12,610 nt of DNA from assembly GCA_002344825.1 (NCBI GenBank), contig DDUN01000031.1:1-12610 (forward strand), in the 5' to 3' direction. The translations under genes were made by a program, and so were the position numbers. The DNA is from Candidatus Multiplicimicrobium inquinatum. GTDB taxonomy: Bacteria; Omnitrophota; Omnitrophia; Omnitrophales; Aquincolibacteriaceae. Below, in pieces: positions 6,864 to 12,610 of the stretch (its first letter is position 1; the number at the start of each line of letters is the position of its first letter). A model generated the notes under the pieces. It was not told the DNA's origin. It searched no databases and worked only from the letters and a program-made list of their open reading frames with translations.

Positions 6864-7592
6864 TCAAATACGCAAGCACACTCTGGAACGCGGATGCCAA
6901 AGAAAAGCGGCTTTATCGCTTTCATCACACTCCCTTTGACGGATCGTTTTCAAAAACAATTCAAGCCATTCCTGATTGCGTAGAAACGAATGAGCACTTT
7001 CATCCTTAAAGAGAACAAGCCGCGCTTCGTCTATTTTCTGTTTGGCAAGAAGCTTATTCAGTTTTCTCGCGAAAGATTCGGGTTGAGGTTTAAAAAAATC
7101 CGTTTTTAACTTCGACTCCACTCGTCCGAAATCGGCTTCTGTATGACGCTCCAGAACGCCCCACAAAGAACCAAACTGTATCAAACGCTGTTCTAAAACT
7201 GCTTGCTTTGATGCATGCCGAATCAAAAGATCGGAAAACTCAGCCCAACTGCGCGGCGCGTCACCGACAAAAAACTGCAGCACCTCGAACGTGTAATAAC
7301 CTCGCACCACCGCGGACACTTGCCGCAAAGCTCCCGCGTACCAATCTTGAAAAGCACGGAAAATAATTTTTTCATCTTCCGAAATAAGCGAAAACACGCT
7401 CACCTGAATCTCTTTTCCGTCTAAATTGAGTGCTCGGTAAAGCACTGCGTCATTTTCGCGCCCAATCCAATAAAGTGATTCATTCGCCAAAGAAAGTTCG
7501 ACCGGAACAAAAAAAGACTGTTGCTTGAAAAGCTCGATGGGTAAAACCGGCTTTAAGACAGGCGAGCCATCTTCCGGCGCGGGCAAAGTCAA
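6864..7592 (-). CDS. Hypothetical protein, methionine-free, coupled to the upstream gene
   Basis: A 242-residue product of unknown family. Its start is a TTG (7592-7590) that overlaps the TGA stop of the upstream membrane protein as TTGA, giving a 4-base overlap typical of translational coupling. No methionine occurs after the initiator, so no ATG could serve as an alternative start. The first 75 residues look beta-rich (SFFVPVELSLANESLYWIGRENDAVLYRALNLDGKEIQVSVFSLI); the rest is helical and charged (about 75-220). No signal peptide, membrane helix or catalytic motif is visible. Two cysteines lie near the C-terminus (RECDESDK and RVCLRI). Its position suggests it serves the same process as the paralogous membrane proteins before it. 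Confidence that it is coding comes from the overlap and long open frame; function is unassigned. Confidence 0.75.
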   Translation of the reverse strand: MTLPAPEDGSPVLKPVLPIELFKQQSFFVPVELSLANESLYWIGRENDAVLYRALNLDGKEIQVSVFSLISEDEKIIFRAFQDWYAGALRQVSAVVRGYYTFEVLQFFVGDAPRSWAEFSDLLIRHASKQAVLEQRLIQFGSLWGVLERHTEADFGRVESKLKTDFFKPQPESFARKLNKLLAKQKIDEARLVLFKDESAHSFLRNQEWLELFLKTIRQRECDESDKAAFLWHPRSRVCLRI

Positions 7593-8692
7593 GGCAATAC
7601 CGCTGACGAAACAGGCGCGGCAACATTTTTCTTAGCCGGAATTTTTTTGGGTATTTTCTTTTTTCGAATAACCCGCGGATCTTCAAAAATCATTTTTTCA
7701 ACCTGACTCTCGGTTAATTCTTTTTCCGCAAACTCAATCCCCAACGCATTGTGATGACGGTCTTTCTCACTCTCTTCTGCGGAGTTCGTTTCATCATCAA
7801 TTTCATGCGCATCTGTCGTCAGCTTTGCAAATTCACGGCCATAAGCTTTGGCCAACCAATAGCTCCAAAAAATATGCCGAATCGTATCGTAAGCAATTTC
7901 AGGGTCCCGCCGGCTTAAGTGAACCGCTTTCATTTCGGCCTCGCGCCGGAACTTCAGCAGCTTAGGCATACGGATTAAATTTTCGGAGGCAAGCTTAAGG
8001 TCAGACTCCGTAAACTTCGGCTCAATCATTTCCGCGATAATTCTCAAATCCTCGGAATTTCCCTCAAGGTGAACATCCCCTTTTTCATTTTGAACCGAAT
8101 GAAAACGAACGGAAATCGGCCAATCATCTACCAAAAAAACAGCCCGCCCCCGCATAGATAAATTCTGAGTCGGCGCGTCTTTAAAAACCCAATCTTTATA
8201 AGCATGAAATTTCTCAACAGCTTGTTTCTTCCAATTTTTGGGATTGGCAGAAAAAGCTAACTGCGTTTGAAAATCCATCTTAGAAACGGATTCGATTCGT
8301 TCGTGGTCGTCCAAGCTTTCATTCAAAAGCTGTCCGCCGCGGGCATCAAGCCCATTGATCTGAACCTGCACTTTTATACCGCTAAAATCAACCCGCATTA
8401 ATCCCAAACGCATACTGCTGATTTTTAAATCAAATTCACGGGGAGAGAAATAGGGGTGCTCAAAACGCGTAATTCCCTGCGCGCGAATATTTTTAAAAAC
8501 AAAAGAATTTCCCAAAAAATAAATTTTTCCATAATCAAACAGGCGAAGCTCAAAACTCTTCCCTTCCGTTGTCTTCACCCAGCGCTGCAGCTGCCGGTCA
8601 AATTCGGGCTTCAAAACCATGATTGCTGTCAGCGCGGCAACGCCGACAAGAACCAGAAAAAATGAAATTGTAAGGAAAACTTTCCTAATCAA
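7589..8692 (-). CDS. Membrane-anchored protein: AsmA-like region plus DUF6973-like C-terminal domain (copy 2)
   Basis: A 367-residue protein, paralogous to the product of the gene just upstream. Residues 5-26 form an N-terminal signal anchor (VFLTISFFLVLVGVAALTAIMV), placing the rest outside the inner membrane. Residues about 45-125 resemble the beta-rich repeats of AsmA-like proteins (FVFKNIRAQGITRF, FDLKISSMRLGL, VQVQINGLDARGG). Residues about 266-340 carry RHIFW (272-276), TDAHE (293-297) and DRHHNALG (311-318), matching the RHxxW / AHE / D-x-x-N-N-x-x-G signature I associate with DUF6973-type domains, whose conserved polar residues suggest an enzymatic site. Here the usual NN is HN. The tail is a lysine/proline-rich KKKIPKKIPAKK. 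The TTG start has AGGG eight bases upstream and lies 17 bases after the preceding stop. It overlaps the next gene by four bases. Confidence 0.85.
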   Translation of the reverse strand: MIRKVFLTISFFLVLVGVAALTAIMVLKPEFDRQLQRWVKTTEGKSFELRLFDYGKIYFLGNSFVFKNIRAQGITRFEHPYFSPREFDLKISSMRLGLMRVDFSGIKVQVQINGLDARGGQLLNESLDDHERIESVSKMDFQTQLAFSANPKNWKKQAVEKFHAYKDWVFKDAPTQNLSMRGRAVFLVDDWPISVRFHSVQNEKGDVHLEGNSEDLRIIAEMIEPKFTESDLKLASENLIRMPKLLKFRREAEMKAVHLSRRDPEIAYDTIRHIFWSYWLAKAYGREFAKLTTDAHEIDDETNSAEESEKDRHHNALGIEFAEKELTESQVEKMIFEDPRVIRKKKIPKKIPAKKNVAAPVSSAVLP

Positions 8693-8709
8693 AATAAAAT
8701 CCCTAAAAG

Positions 8710-9858
8710 CTAAACACCTTGGTTTTCAAGAACGCGCGGATCATTCAAAATCATCTGCGCTACTTCCTGCTCCGAAAGCTTACTCTGCGCGTATTCGATT
8801 CCGAAAGCATTATTACGCAAATCTTTTTTGCTTTCTTCTGCCGTGTTACCGGAGTCATACGATTCGTGCGCATCGGTAACCCGCAAAGCAAAATCCACGC
8901 TAAAAATTTTGGTCAAAAAATAGCTCCAAAAAATATGCCGGACCGTGTCATAGCTCACTGCCACCCCGGGCTGATAAAGCGCCCTTGCTTTTTCTTCGGC
9001 AAGGGTTCGCACGTAAAGCAATTGCGGTGTTTTTAAAAGGTTCTTCGACGCAATTCGAACATCCTCGTCGGTAAACTTAGGCTCAAGAATATGCGCTATT
9101 TTACGCAAATCGTTAGCATCACCCTCAAGATGCGTTGATCCGTTGCGCTTTTTAACGGAATGAAAATAAACCCTCGTTGTCAGACCGTCCGCGGCAAAAG
9201 CCGCGTTGCCGACCATAAACACATCGGTCATATCCGCTCCGCTAAAAACCCAGCGTTTAAATTGGCGCGCCCAAATTAAAACAGACCGCTTCCACTGCCA
9301 CGGCACCAACTGAACCGGAATTCTGGTTCTAAAATTAAGTTCGGAAATCGACTCCAGCCTTCGCGGGCTTTCACTGGCACCCGGCAAAAAATCTCCTCCG
9401 CGCACCTCGAGGCCATCTATATAAATTTCTATTCCGATGCCGCGCCGAAAATCGAATGAAAAAGAAATCTGCAGGATAGGAATATCCATTTGAAAATGTC
9501 TTGGCTGAAAGTAAGGGTAATCGTACCGAATCAATCCGCGGGCGCGAACCTGACTGAAAACGACTCCATATGAAACATACCGGAACCCGCCGTATTCAAC
9601 CGAACTCAATTCAAATTTGCGCCCTTTTGAGCTTTTAACCCAATCTTGAATTTGCTGATCAATCTGAGGTTTGATATTAAGACCGATAAAAATCAAAAGC
9701 AATATAACTACGGCGGGAATACCAATTGCCAATCGCACTCGCGGCTTGATATCTAATTTAAACTCTTTACCCGTAGTAAATTTTTTTTGGTAAGGAGCAA
9801 AGGGGCGCTTTATTTTATTGTTTTTATCCAACTCAGCTTTAAGATCAGAATACTTCAC
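8710..9858 (-). CDS. Membrane-anchored protein: AsmA-like region plus DUF6973-like C-terminal domain (copy 1)
   Basis: A 382-residue protein. A basic cytoplasmic N-terminus of about 40 residues (absent from the paralogue) precedes one membrane helix (about 43-61, LAIGIPAVVILLLIFIGL). The AsmA-like region follows (about 80-160: YGVVFSQVRARGLIRYDYPYF, FQMDIPILQISFSF, IEIYIDGLEVRGGDFL). A helical middle leads to the C-terminal domain with RHIFW (307-311), TDAHE (328-332) and DLRNNAFG (346-353), a full match to the DUF6973-like signature. Compared with copy 2, residues 62-126 align without gaps to 27-91 at 27 of 65 identical, and 301-353 to 266-318 at 30 of 53 identical, so this is a tandem duplication that has diverged. 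The catalytic-type residues would be periplasmic. The start is GTG at 9858; an in-frame TAA four codons upstream rules out a longer form. A G-rich run (GGGGG) sits 14-18 bases before it, which is rather far for a Shine-Dalgarno. Confidence 0.85.
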   Translation of the reverse strand: MKYSDLKAELDKNNKIKRPFAPYQKKFTTGKEFKLDIKPRVRLAIGIPAVVILLLIFIGLNIKPQIDQQIQDWVKSSKGRKFELSSVEYGGFRYVSYGVVFSQVRARGLIRYDYPYFQPRHFQMDIPILQISFSFDFRRGIGIEIYIDGLEVRGGDFLPGASESPRRLESISELNFRTRIPVQLVPWQWKRSVLIWARQFKRWVFSGADMTDVFMVGNAAFAADGLTTRVYFHSVKKRNGSTHLEGDANDLRKIAHILEPKFTDEDVRIASKNLLKTPQLLYVRTLAEEKARALYQPGVAVSYDTVRHIFWSYFLTKIFSVDFALRVTDAHESYDSGNTAEESKKDLRNNAFGIEYAQSKLSEQEVAQMILNDPRVLENQGV

Positions 9859-9903
9859 GCTTGCTTTTTAACCCCCGTCACGTCGCCTCGATGCCCCGCC
9901 GAA

Positions 9904-10512
9904 TCAATCGTTCAGCTGATCTTCCAACTTAACGGTCAATTCGAAGATTTGCTCAAGCAGATAATTGGGAATTAATTTACTGTCAGCGCATTCTTTGCGA
10001 ACAGCGCTGAGAGCCGAAATAGCCCGACGCAGAACACCGTTTCTCTTTGTTTTCTTAAATTCAGCACTTTCGGTGTCCTGAGTCTCTTCAACAATCTTCT
10101 TCACCTTTGCGCGGATTTCTTCCTGCCCGACACCGCGCTCCAAAACTGATTCCTTCATCTCCGCAAAATCTTCCGCGGGAATATTTTTGTTGTTCTTGGC
10201 GAGCCGAAGTGTATTGAGCGCTTCCAGATCAGGGACGGGCCGCGCGGTTTCTTTTTCAAAAAACTCCGGCTTGGTCAGTTTCGGCTCTTCGGTTTCTAAA
10301 AACGCGAAAGATTTGATAATTTTAGAAGCCATGGCTTCTTTCATCCCAAGCTCTTTTTTGCAATAAGTCTCAAAAGCAAGAAAGCCCCAGCTTTTGTACA
10401 TCTTGTCTTTATAAATCGTCTGCAAATAACGGCCCAGTTCAATCCAAGATGCTTTATAGCTTTTCGCGGTTTGAAGTGTTTTACCGCGGATTTCTTCTTC
10501 AATCACTGACAT
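9904..10512 (-). CDS. Helical protein with a possible helix-turn-helix segment
   Basis: A 202-residue cytoplasmic protein without a signal peptide or membrane helix. Residues about 23-72 (WIELGRYLQTIYKDKMY, then FLAFETYCKKELGMKEAMASKIIKSFAFL) follow a pattern (LGxxLxxI...lY...FExYC...lGmsxxxAxxlIxa) that recurs near the N-terminus of many putative DNA-binding proteins in plasmids, actinomycetes and cyanobacteria. The second half of the segment could be a helix-turn-helix. The rest is charged, helical and probably coiled-coil at 110-200. It ends LEDQLND. The ATG is preceded by GAGGGG at good spacing. It is the second gene of the block, 34 bases after the lipoprotein gene and 45 bases before the first paralogue. 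A regulatory role is plausible, especially as the LacI-type protein of the block lacks DNA binding, but this is inference. Confidence 0.75.
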   Translation of the reverse strand: MSVIEEEIRGKTLQTAKSYKASWIELGRYLQTIYKDKMYKSWGFLAFETYCKKELGMKEAMASKIIKSFAFLETEEPKLTKPEFFEKETARPVPDLEALNTLRLAKNNKNIPAEDFAEMKESVLERGVGQEEIRAKVKKIVEETQDTESAEFKKTKRNGVLRRAISALSAVRKECADSKLIPNYLLEQIFELTVKLEDQLND

Positions 10513-10546
10513 AATTTCCCCTCACACTGTTTTAAGATTTAAAATT

Positions 10547-10921
10547 TCATTCCGTTTTCAATTCACCCACGGGAAACTGCTCGGCGCTCCAGGAGCAAAT
10601 CCGAGGAATACCCGAAGCCATCGTATACTCTAAAAAATAAACCGAAACCCATTCCGCTCCCGTGCGCTTATCGCGCAAAATAAAAAGCCCCGGGGCCAAT
10701 TCCTGTTTTTTTTCAAAATCCTTACCGGTGCCGACATGCTCATGCCGAATATCAAAATGCCCCGCCAGCTTCGTGCATGAGCTGGACGCGACATAAAAAG
10801 AGTTCGCGGTTTGATAAAAACCATAGGCGGGATGATCCTCCCTCAAAGGAACTTTGGTGGAAACCGGACCGCACCCTGAGAAACTCAAAATCAAACATAG
10901 CCACAGCACTGCTTTTTTCAT
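10547..10921 (-). CDS. Small lipoprotein of unknown function
   Basis: A 124-residue protein with a lipoprotein signal (MKKAVLWLCLILSFSGC): basic N-terminus, hydrophobic core, lipobox FSGC and lipidated Cys17. The mature part (about 107 residues) begins GPVSTKVPLREDHPAYGF and contains two further cysteines (SSSCTKLAG, C49; PRICSW, C109), which could form a disulfide in the periplasm. A central polar stretch (GHFDIRHEHVGTGKDFEKKQ) is followed by beta-rich sequence (GLFILRDKRTGAEWVSVYFLEY). No family recognised. It is the first gene of the six-gene block and lies just downstream of a promoter with a perfect TATAAT. No Shine-Dalgarno is visible (CCAATTTT precedes the ATG) and the predicted transcript start is only about eight bases upstream, so it may be translated nearly leaderless. 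Confidence 0.8.
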   Translation of the reverse strand: MKKAVLWLCLILSFSGCGPVSTKVPLREDHPAYGFYQTANSFYVASSSCTKLAGHFDIRHEHVGTGKDFEKKQELAPGLFILRDKRTGAEWVSVYFLEYTMASGIPRICSWSAEQFPVGELKTE

Positions 10922-10943
10922 AAAATTGGTTCGGCATTATAAA
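10915..10943 (+). promoter_or_regulatory. Weak candidate promoter of the osmC-like gene
   Basis: The plus strand shows TTTTCA (10915-10920, 4/6 to the -35 consensus), 17 bases, then TATAAA (10938-10943). The -10 overlaps that of the divergent lipoprotein promoter. The predicted transcription start falls next to the 24-bp palindrome, so the transcript would begin with that hairpin. No other plus-strand promoter in the gap looks better. Confidence 0.35.
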
Positions 10944-10964
10944 TGAGGCTACAAGTTATGTGTA
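10936..10964 (-). promoter_or_regulatory. Candidate sigma70 promoter of the six-gene block
   Basis: The minus strand has TACACA (10964-10959, 4/6), a 17-base spacer and a perfect TATAAT (10941-10936). The predicted start is near 10929, eight bases before the lipoprotein ATG. The -35 lies inside the 24-bp palindrome at 10951-10974, so a protein bound there would block polymerase. Confidence 0.5.
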
Positions 10965-10974
10965 CATAACTTGT
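10951..10974. promoter_or_regulatory. Perfect 11-2-11 palindrome, candidate operator
   Basis: The left arm acaagttatgt (10951-10961) is exactly reverse-complementary to the right arm (10964-10974), with a 2-base centre. The symmetry and length suit a dimeric repressor. It covers the -35 of the minus-strand promoter and sits at the predicted start of the osmC transcript. There is no T-tract suited to a terminator. I cannot assign a regulator family from the sequence. Confidence 0.65.
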
Positions 10975-10985
10975 TTTGCCGAATT

Positions 10986-11008
10986 TATCCTGAGCCCAGC
11001 GAAGGATA
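10986..11008. repeat. REP-like small imperfect palindrome
   Basis: The arms tatcct (10986-10991) and aggata (11003-11008) enclose gagcccagcga. Folding gives six pairs, a tandem G-A mismatch, two G-C pairs and a cca loop. The core CCTGAGC-n-GCGAAGG is of a type I know as a short dispersed palindrome in many bacterial genomes. Only one copy is in the window, so repeat status is not shown here. Confidence 0.4.
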
Positions 11009-11051
11009 CACCAATATGACAAACCCCAAATAGCGGCAAAGGAATACTCTC

Positions 11052-11459
11052 ATGGTAGAAATTGATATTGAATTTACCGGCAACTTAAGCACCAAGCTCA
11101 CTCATGGGCCTTCCGGTACGATTTTAACCACCGACGCTCCCAAAGATAATCAGGGTGAGGGCAAGTCTTTCTCTCCGACCGATTTAACCGCCAGCTCGCT
11201 GATTGCCTGCATGCTGACCATTATGGCGATTTATGCCAAGCGCCACGGCTGGGATTTAACCGGCGTCAAAGGCAAAGTAATTAAAGAGATGACTTCTGAG
11301 CCCCCGCGAAAAATCGCAAAACTGTCGGTTTATTTTCAAATGCCGAAACGGTTTTCGGAAGCGGAAAGAAAAGCGCTTGAGGCAGCCGCTTTAACCTGCC
11401 CGGTGCACAAAAGCCTTCATCCTGAGGTCGAAATCCCCGTCCGGTTTGACTACATCTAA
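11052..11459 (+). CDS. OsmC family protein
   Basis: A 135-residue protein of the OsmC/Ohr superfamily, cytoplasmic thiol peroxidases that reduce organic hydroperoxides. It shows the family core SPTDLTASSLIACMLTIMA (41-59) with the first redox cysteine C53, then a central helix and strand (GVKGKVIKEMTSEPPRKIAKLSVYFQMP, 71-98), and the second cysteine C116 in LTCPVHKSL. These two cysteines form the catalytic pair in characterised members. The length of about 135-140 residues is normal. The shorter N-terminus and CPVHKSL motif are closer to the YhfA-like OsmC subgroup than to Ohr. AAAGGA (11038-11043) precedes the ATG by eight bases. It is the only plus-strand gene here, divergent from the lipoprotein gene, with a strong terminator at 11537-11565. 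Confidence 0.92.
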   Translation: MVEIDIEFTGNLSTKLTHGPSGTILTTDAPKDNQGEGKSFSPTDLTASSLIACMLTIMAIYAKRHGWDLTGVKGKVIKEMTSEPPRKIAKLSVYFQMPKRFSEAERKALEAAALTCPVHKSLHPEVEIPVRFDYI

Positions 11460-11536
11460 AAACTCTATAGACGGCCCGCAAAAGTTTAAAAAGATTCAAG
11501 TGCCGAGCGCAAGCGAACAATCAAGAAGGCGCCGGT

Positions 11537-11565
11537 ACTCATCTGCGCCGAAGATGAGTCTTTTT
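11537..11565 (+). terminator. Rho-independent terminator of the osmC-like gene
   Basis: A perfect 8-bp stem (actcatct at 11537-11544, agatgagt at 11552-11559) with a 7-base loop, then CTTTTT. It lies 77 bases past the osmC stop, and its T-tract reaches the stop codon of the convergent ABC-F gene. The minus-strand side lacks a T-tract. A competing pairing (ggcgc 11528-11532 with gcgcc 11545-11549) is possible. Confidence 0.75.
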
Positions 11566-12610
11566 CAATTGTTGCTCAATTTTTTCTGAAGCTTTTCGTG
11601 TTCCTGATTCAGCTCCAGCCATTCATGTTCGGCTTCCTTAATCTGGGAATCTAAGGTCTTGATCTTGTTCATTTTTTCCTGAGAAAAATTAAACGAATCT
11701 TCTTCAAGCTTTTGTTTGTCTTTCTGTAAGCGTTCTATCCGGCTTTCCGCCTTATTCGCCTGAATCTTGGTTGAAGTCATCTTTTTCCGAATTTCGTTTT
11801 TTTTCTCACTTTCGGCATCAGCCTCCGAAGGCGCACTCGTCGCTGCTTCTTTTACTTCGGCCGGAGCCGCCGAACCCGAAGAAAAAGACGCGTCCCCGTC
11901 GTGCTTTGTTTCAAGCGAGTAAACATAATCCTCATAGGTTCCGGGATATTTTCTTACAGCCCCGTCTTTCACTTCAATAATCTGGTCCGCGATCATATTG
12001 ACAAAAGTACGATCATGCGAAATAAAGAATATCGTTCCGTTAAATTTTTTCAGCGCGCGCCCCAAAGCTTCCACGGTTTCGAAATCCAAATGGTTAGTCG
12101 GTTCGTCCAAAAGCAATACGTCATTTTTATCGAGAAGCAATCCGGCTAAAATCACGCGTGCTCTTTCGCCTCCCGACAAAACCGGAATTTTCTTTTGAAC
12201 ATCATCGCCCTTAAACAGAAAACAGCCCGCAATATCTAAAATATCCTGCATCGAAACGCCTTGAGCGGCATGACGGGACAAATGAGAAATAACTGTGTCT
12301 TCCTTATGCAAAGACTGAAAAACATGCTGGGCATAACAAGCCACCTTTAATTGATAACCCCATTTGAAAGCACCTGATTTCGGCGCCAAGTCGCTTGTAA
12401 TGGTACGAAGAAAAGTTGTTTTACCCTGTCCGTTATCGCCGAGAATCGCAATTTTGGAACCGCGCTCAACATCAAAATGAATCTTAGATGCGATCAGTTT
12501 ATCGGGGTAACCGATAGCGAGATCCTGGCAATCCAGCGCGACGCCGCCTTTGAGCTCAACCTGCGGAATACGGATATTCATCGCCCCGGCCAATTGCGTC
12601 ACTTCAATCG
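11565..12610 (-). CDS. ABC-F family ATPase, C-terminal part (5' end outside window)
   Basis: The frame is open through the right edge, so the GTG at 12602 is not the real start. Counting from it, the visible 345 residues hold the end of the inter-domain linker and the whole second nucleotide-binding domain: Walker A GDNGQGKT (55-62), Q-loop around YAQH (90-93), signature LSGGE (142-146), Walker B VLLLDEPTNHLD (162-173) and switch His196 in FISHD. The DEPTNHLD motif and absence of membrane segments identify ABC-F proteins (EttA, Uup, YheS types), which act on the ribosome rather than in transport. An Ala/Ser/Glu-rich spacer (about 238-268) leads to a C-terminal coiled coil (about 269-345), as in Uup and YheS-like members. 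The exact subfamily cannot be fixed without the first half and the P-site tRNA interaction motif. No clear terminator follows it on the minus strand. Confidence 0.9.
   Translation of the reverse strand, partial: IEVTQLAGAMNIRIPQVELKGGVALDCQDLAIGYPDKLIASKIHFDVERGSKIAILGDNGQGKTTFLRTITSDLAPKSGAFKWGYQLKVACYAQHVFQSLHKEDTVISHLSRHAAQGVSMQDILDIAGCFLFKGDDVQKKIPVLSGGERARVILAGLLLDKNDVLLLDEPTNHLDFETVEALGRALKKFNGTIFFISHDRTFVNMIADQIIEVKDGAVRKYPGTYEDYVYSLETKHDGDASFSSGSAAPAEVKEAATSAPSEADAESEKKNEIRKKMTSTKIQANKAESRIERLQKDKQKLEEDSFNFSQEKMNKIKTLDSQIKEAEHEWLELNQEHEKLQKKLSNN

Noticed and set aside
6782..7009. Possible frameshifted helix-turn-helix upstream of the LacI-type gene
   Set aside because: The region is occupied by the 242-residue gene and its shadows; none of the frames reads like a LacI helix-turn-helix.
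11281..11520. 79-codon open frame antisense to osmC
   Set aside because: It overlaps a gene with clear OsmC motifs and yields a low-complexity product without recognisable features.
12600..12602. GTG as the start of the ABC-F gene
   Set aside because: The frame remains open to the window edge, and the product would lack the first nucleotide-binding domain that defines ABC-F proteins.

Overview
The window reads as chromosomal DNA from a Gram-negative, probably uncultured bacterium. The envelope theme supports this: two lipoproteins with clear lipoboxes, AsmA-like proteins, a secreted multi-PKD protein and a DUF4197 protein. The mix would fit Omnitrophota or a neighbouring phylum, but that is a weak guess; no rRNA, tRNA or phylogenetic marker is present. 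TGA, TAG and TAA all work as stops. I see no insertion sequence, phage gene, CRISPR array or tRNA. Every gene is on the minus strand except one osmC-like gene near the right end, so the layout below runs right to left, in the direction of transcription.

Right end (11052-12610): the 3' part of an ABC-F ATPase gene enters from outside the window and converges on an OsmC-family gene on the plus strand. The osmC terminator abuts the ABC-F stop codon. Left of osmC is a divergent intergenic region (10922-11051) holding overlapping candidate promoters, a perfect 11-2-11 palindrome and a small REP-like hairpin.

Centre (5942-10921): six closely packed minus-strand genes, probably one operon. In order they encode a small lipoprotein, a helical protein with a possible DNA-binding segment, two paralogous membrane-anchored proteins (AsmA-like middle, DUF6973-like C-terminus), a methionine-free protein of unknown function, and a LacI-type ligand-binding domain with no helix-turn-helix. 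The four central to distal genes all use GTG or TTG starts. This block is the best candidate for an undescribed system, perhaps an envelope process under ligand control; that role is inference.

Left (1-5816): a coupled pair (DUF4197 protein plus a 108-residue unknown), a lipoprotein with two DsbA-like thioredoxin domains, a secreted protein with six PKD domains each carrying a cysteine pair, a 54-residue PLDc_N-type membrane protein, and the 5' end of an AsmA-family gene running off the left edge. The double-DsbA lipoprotein beside a cysteine-paired exported protein suggests an oxidative-folding partnership. Clear hairpin terminators follow the PKD and PLDc_N genes, and sigma70-like promoters can be proposed for the AsmA, PLDc_N, double-DsbA and small lipoprotein genes. 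No stretch over 300 bases lacks a gene; the longest gaps (284-429, 595-788, 3255-3473, 10922-11051) hold only the regulatory elements listed.
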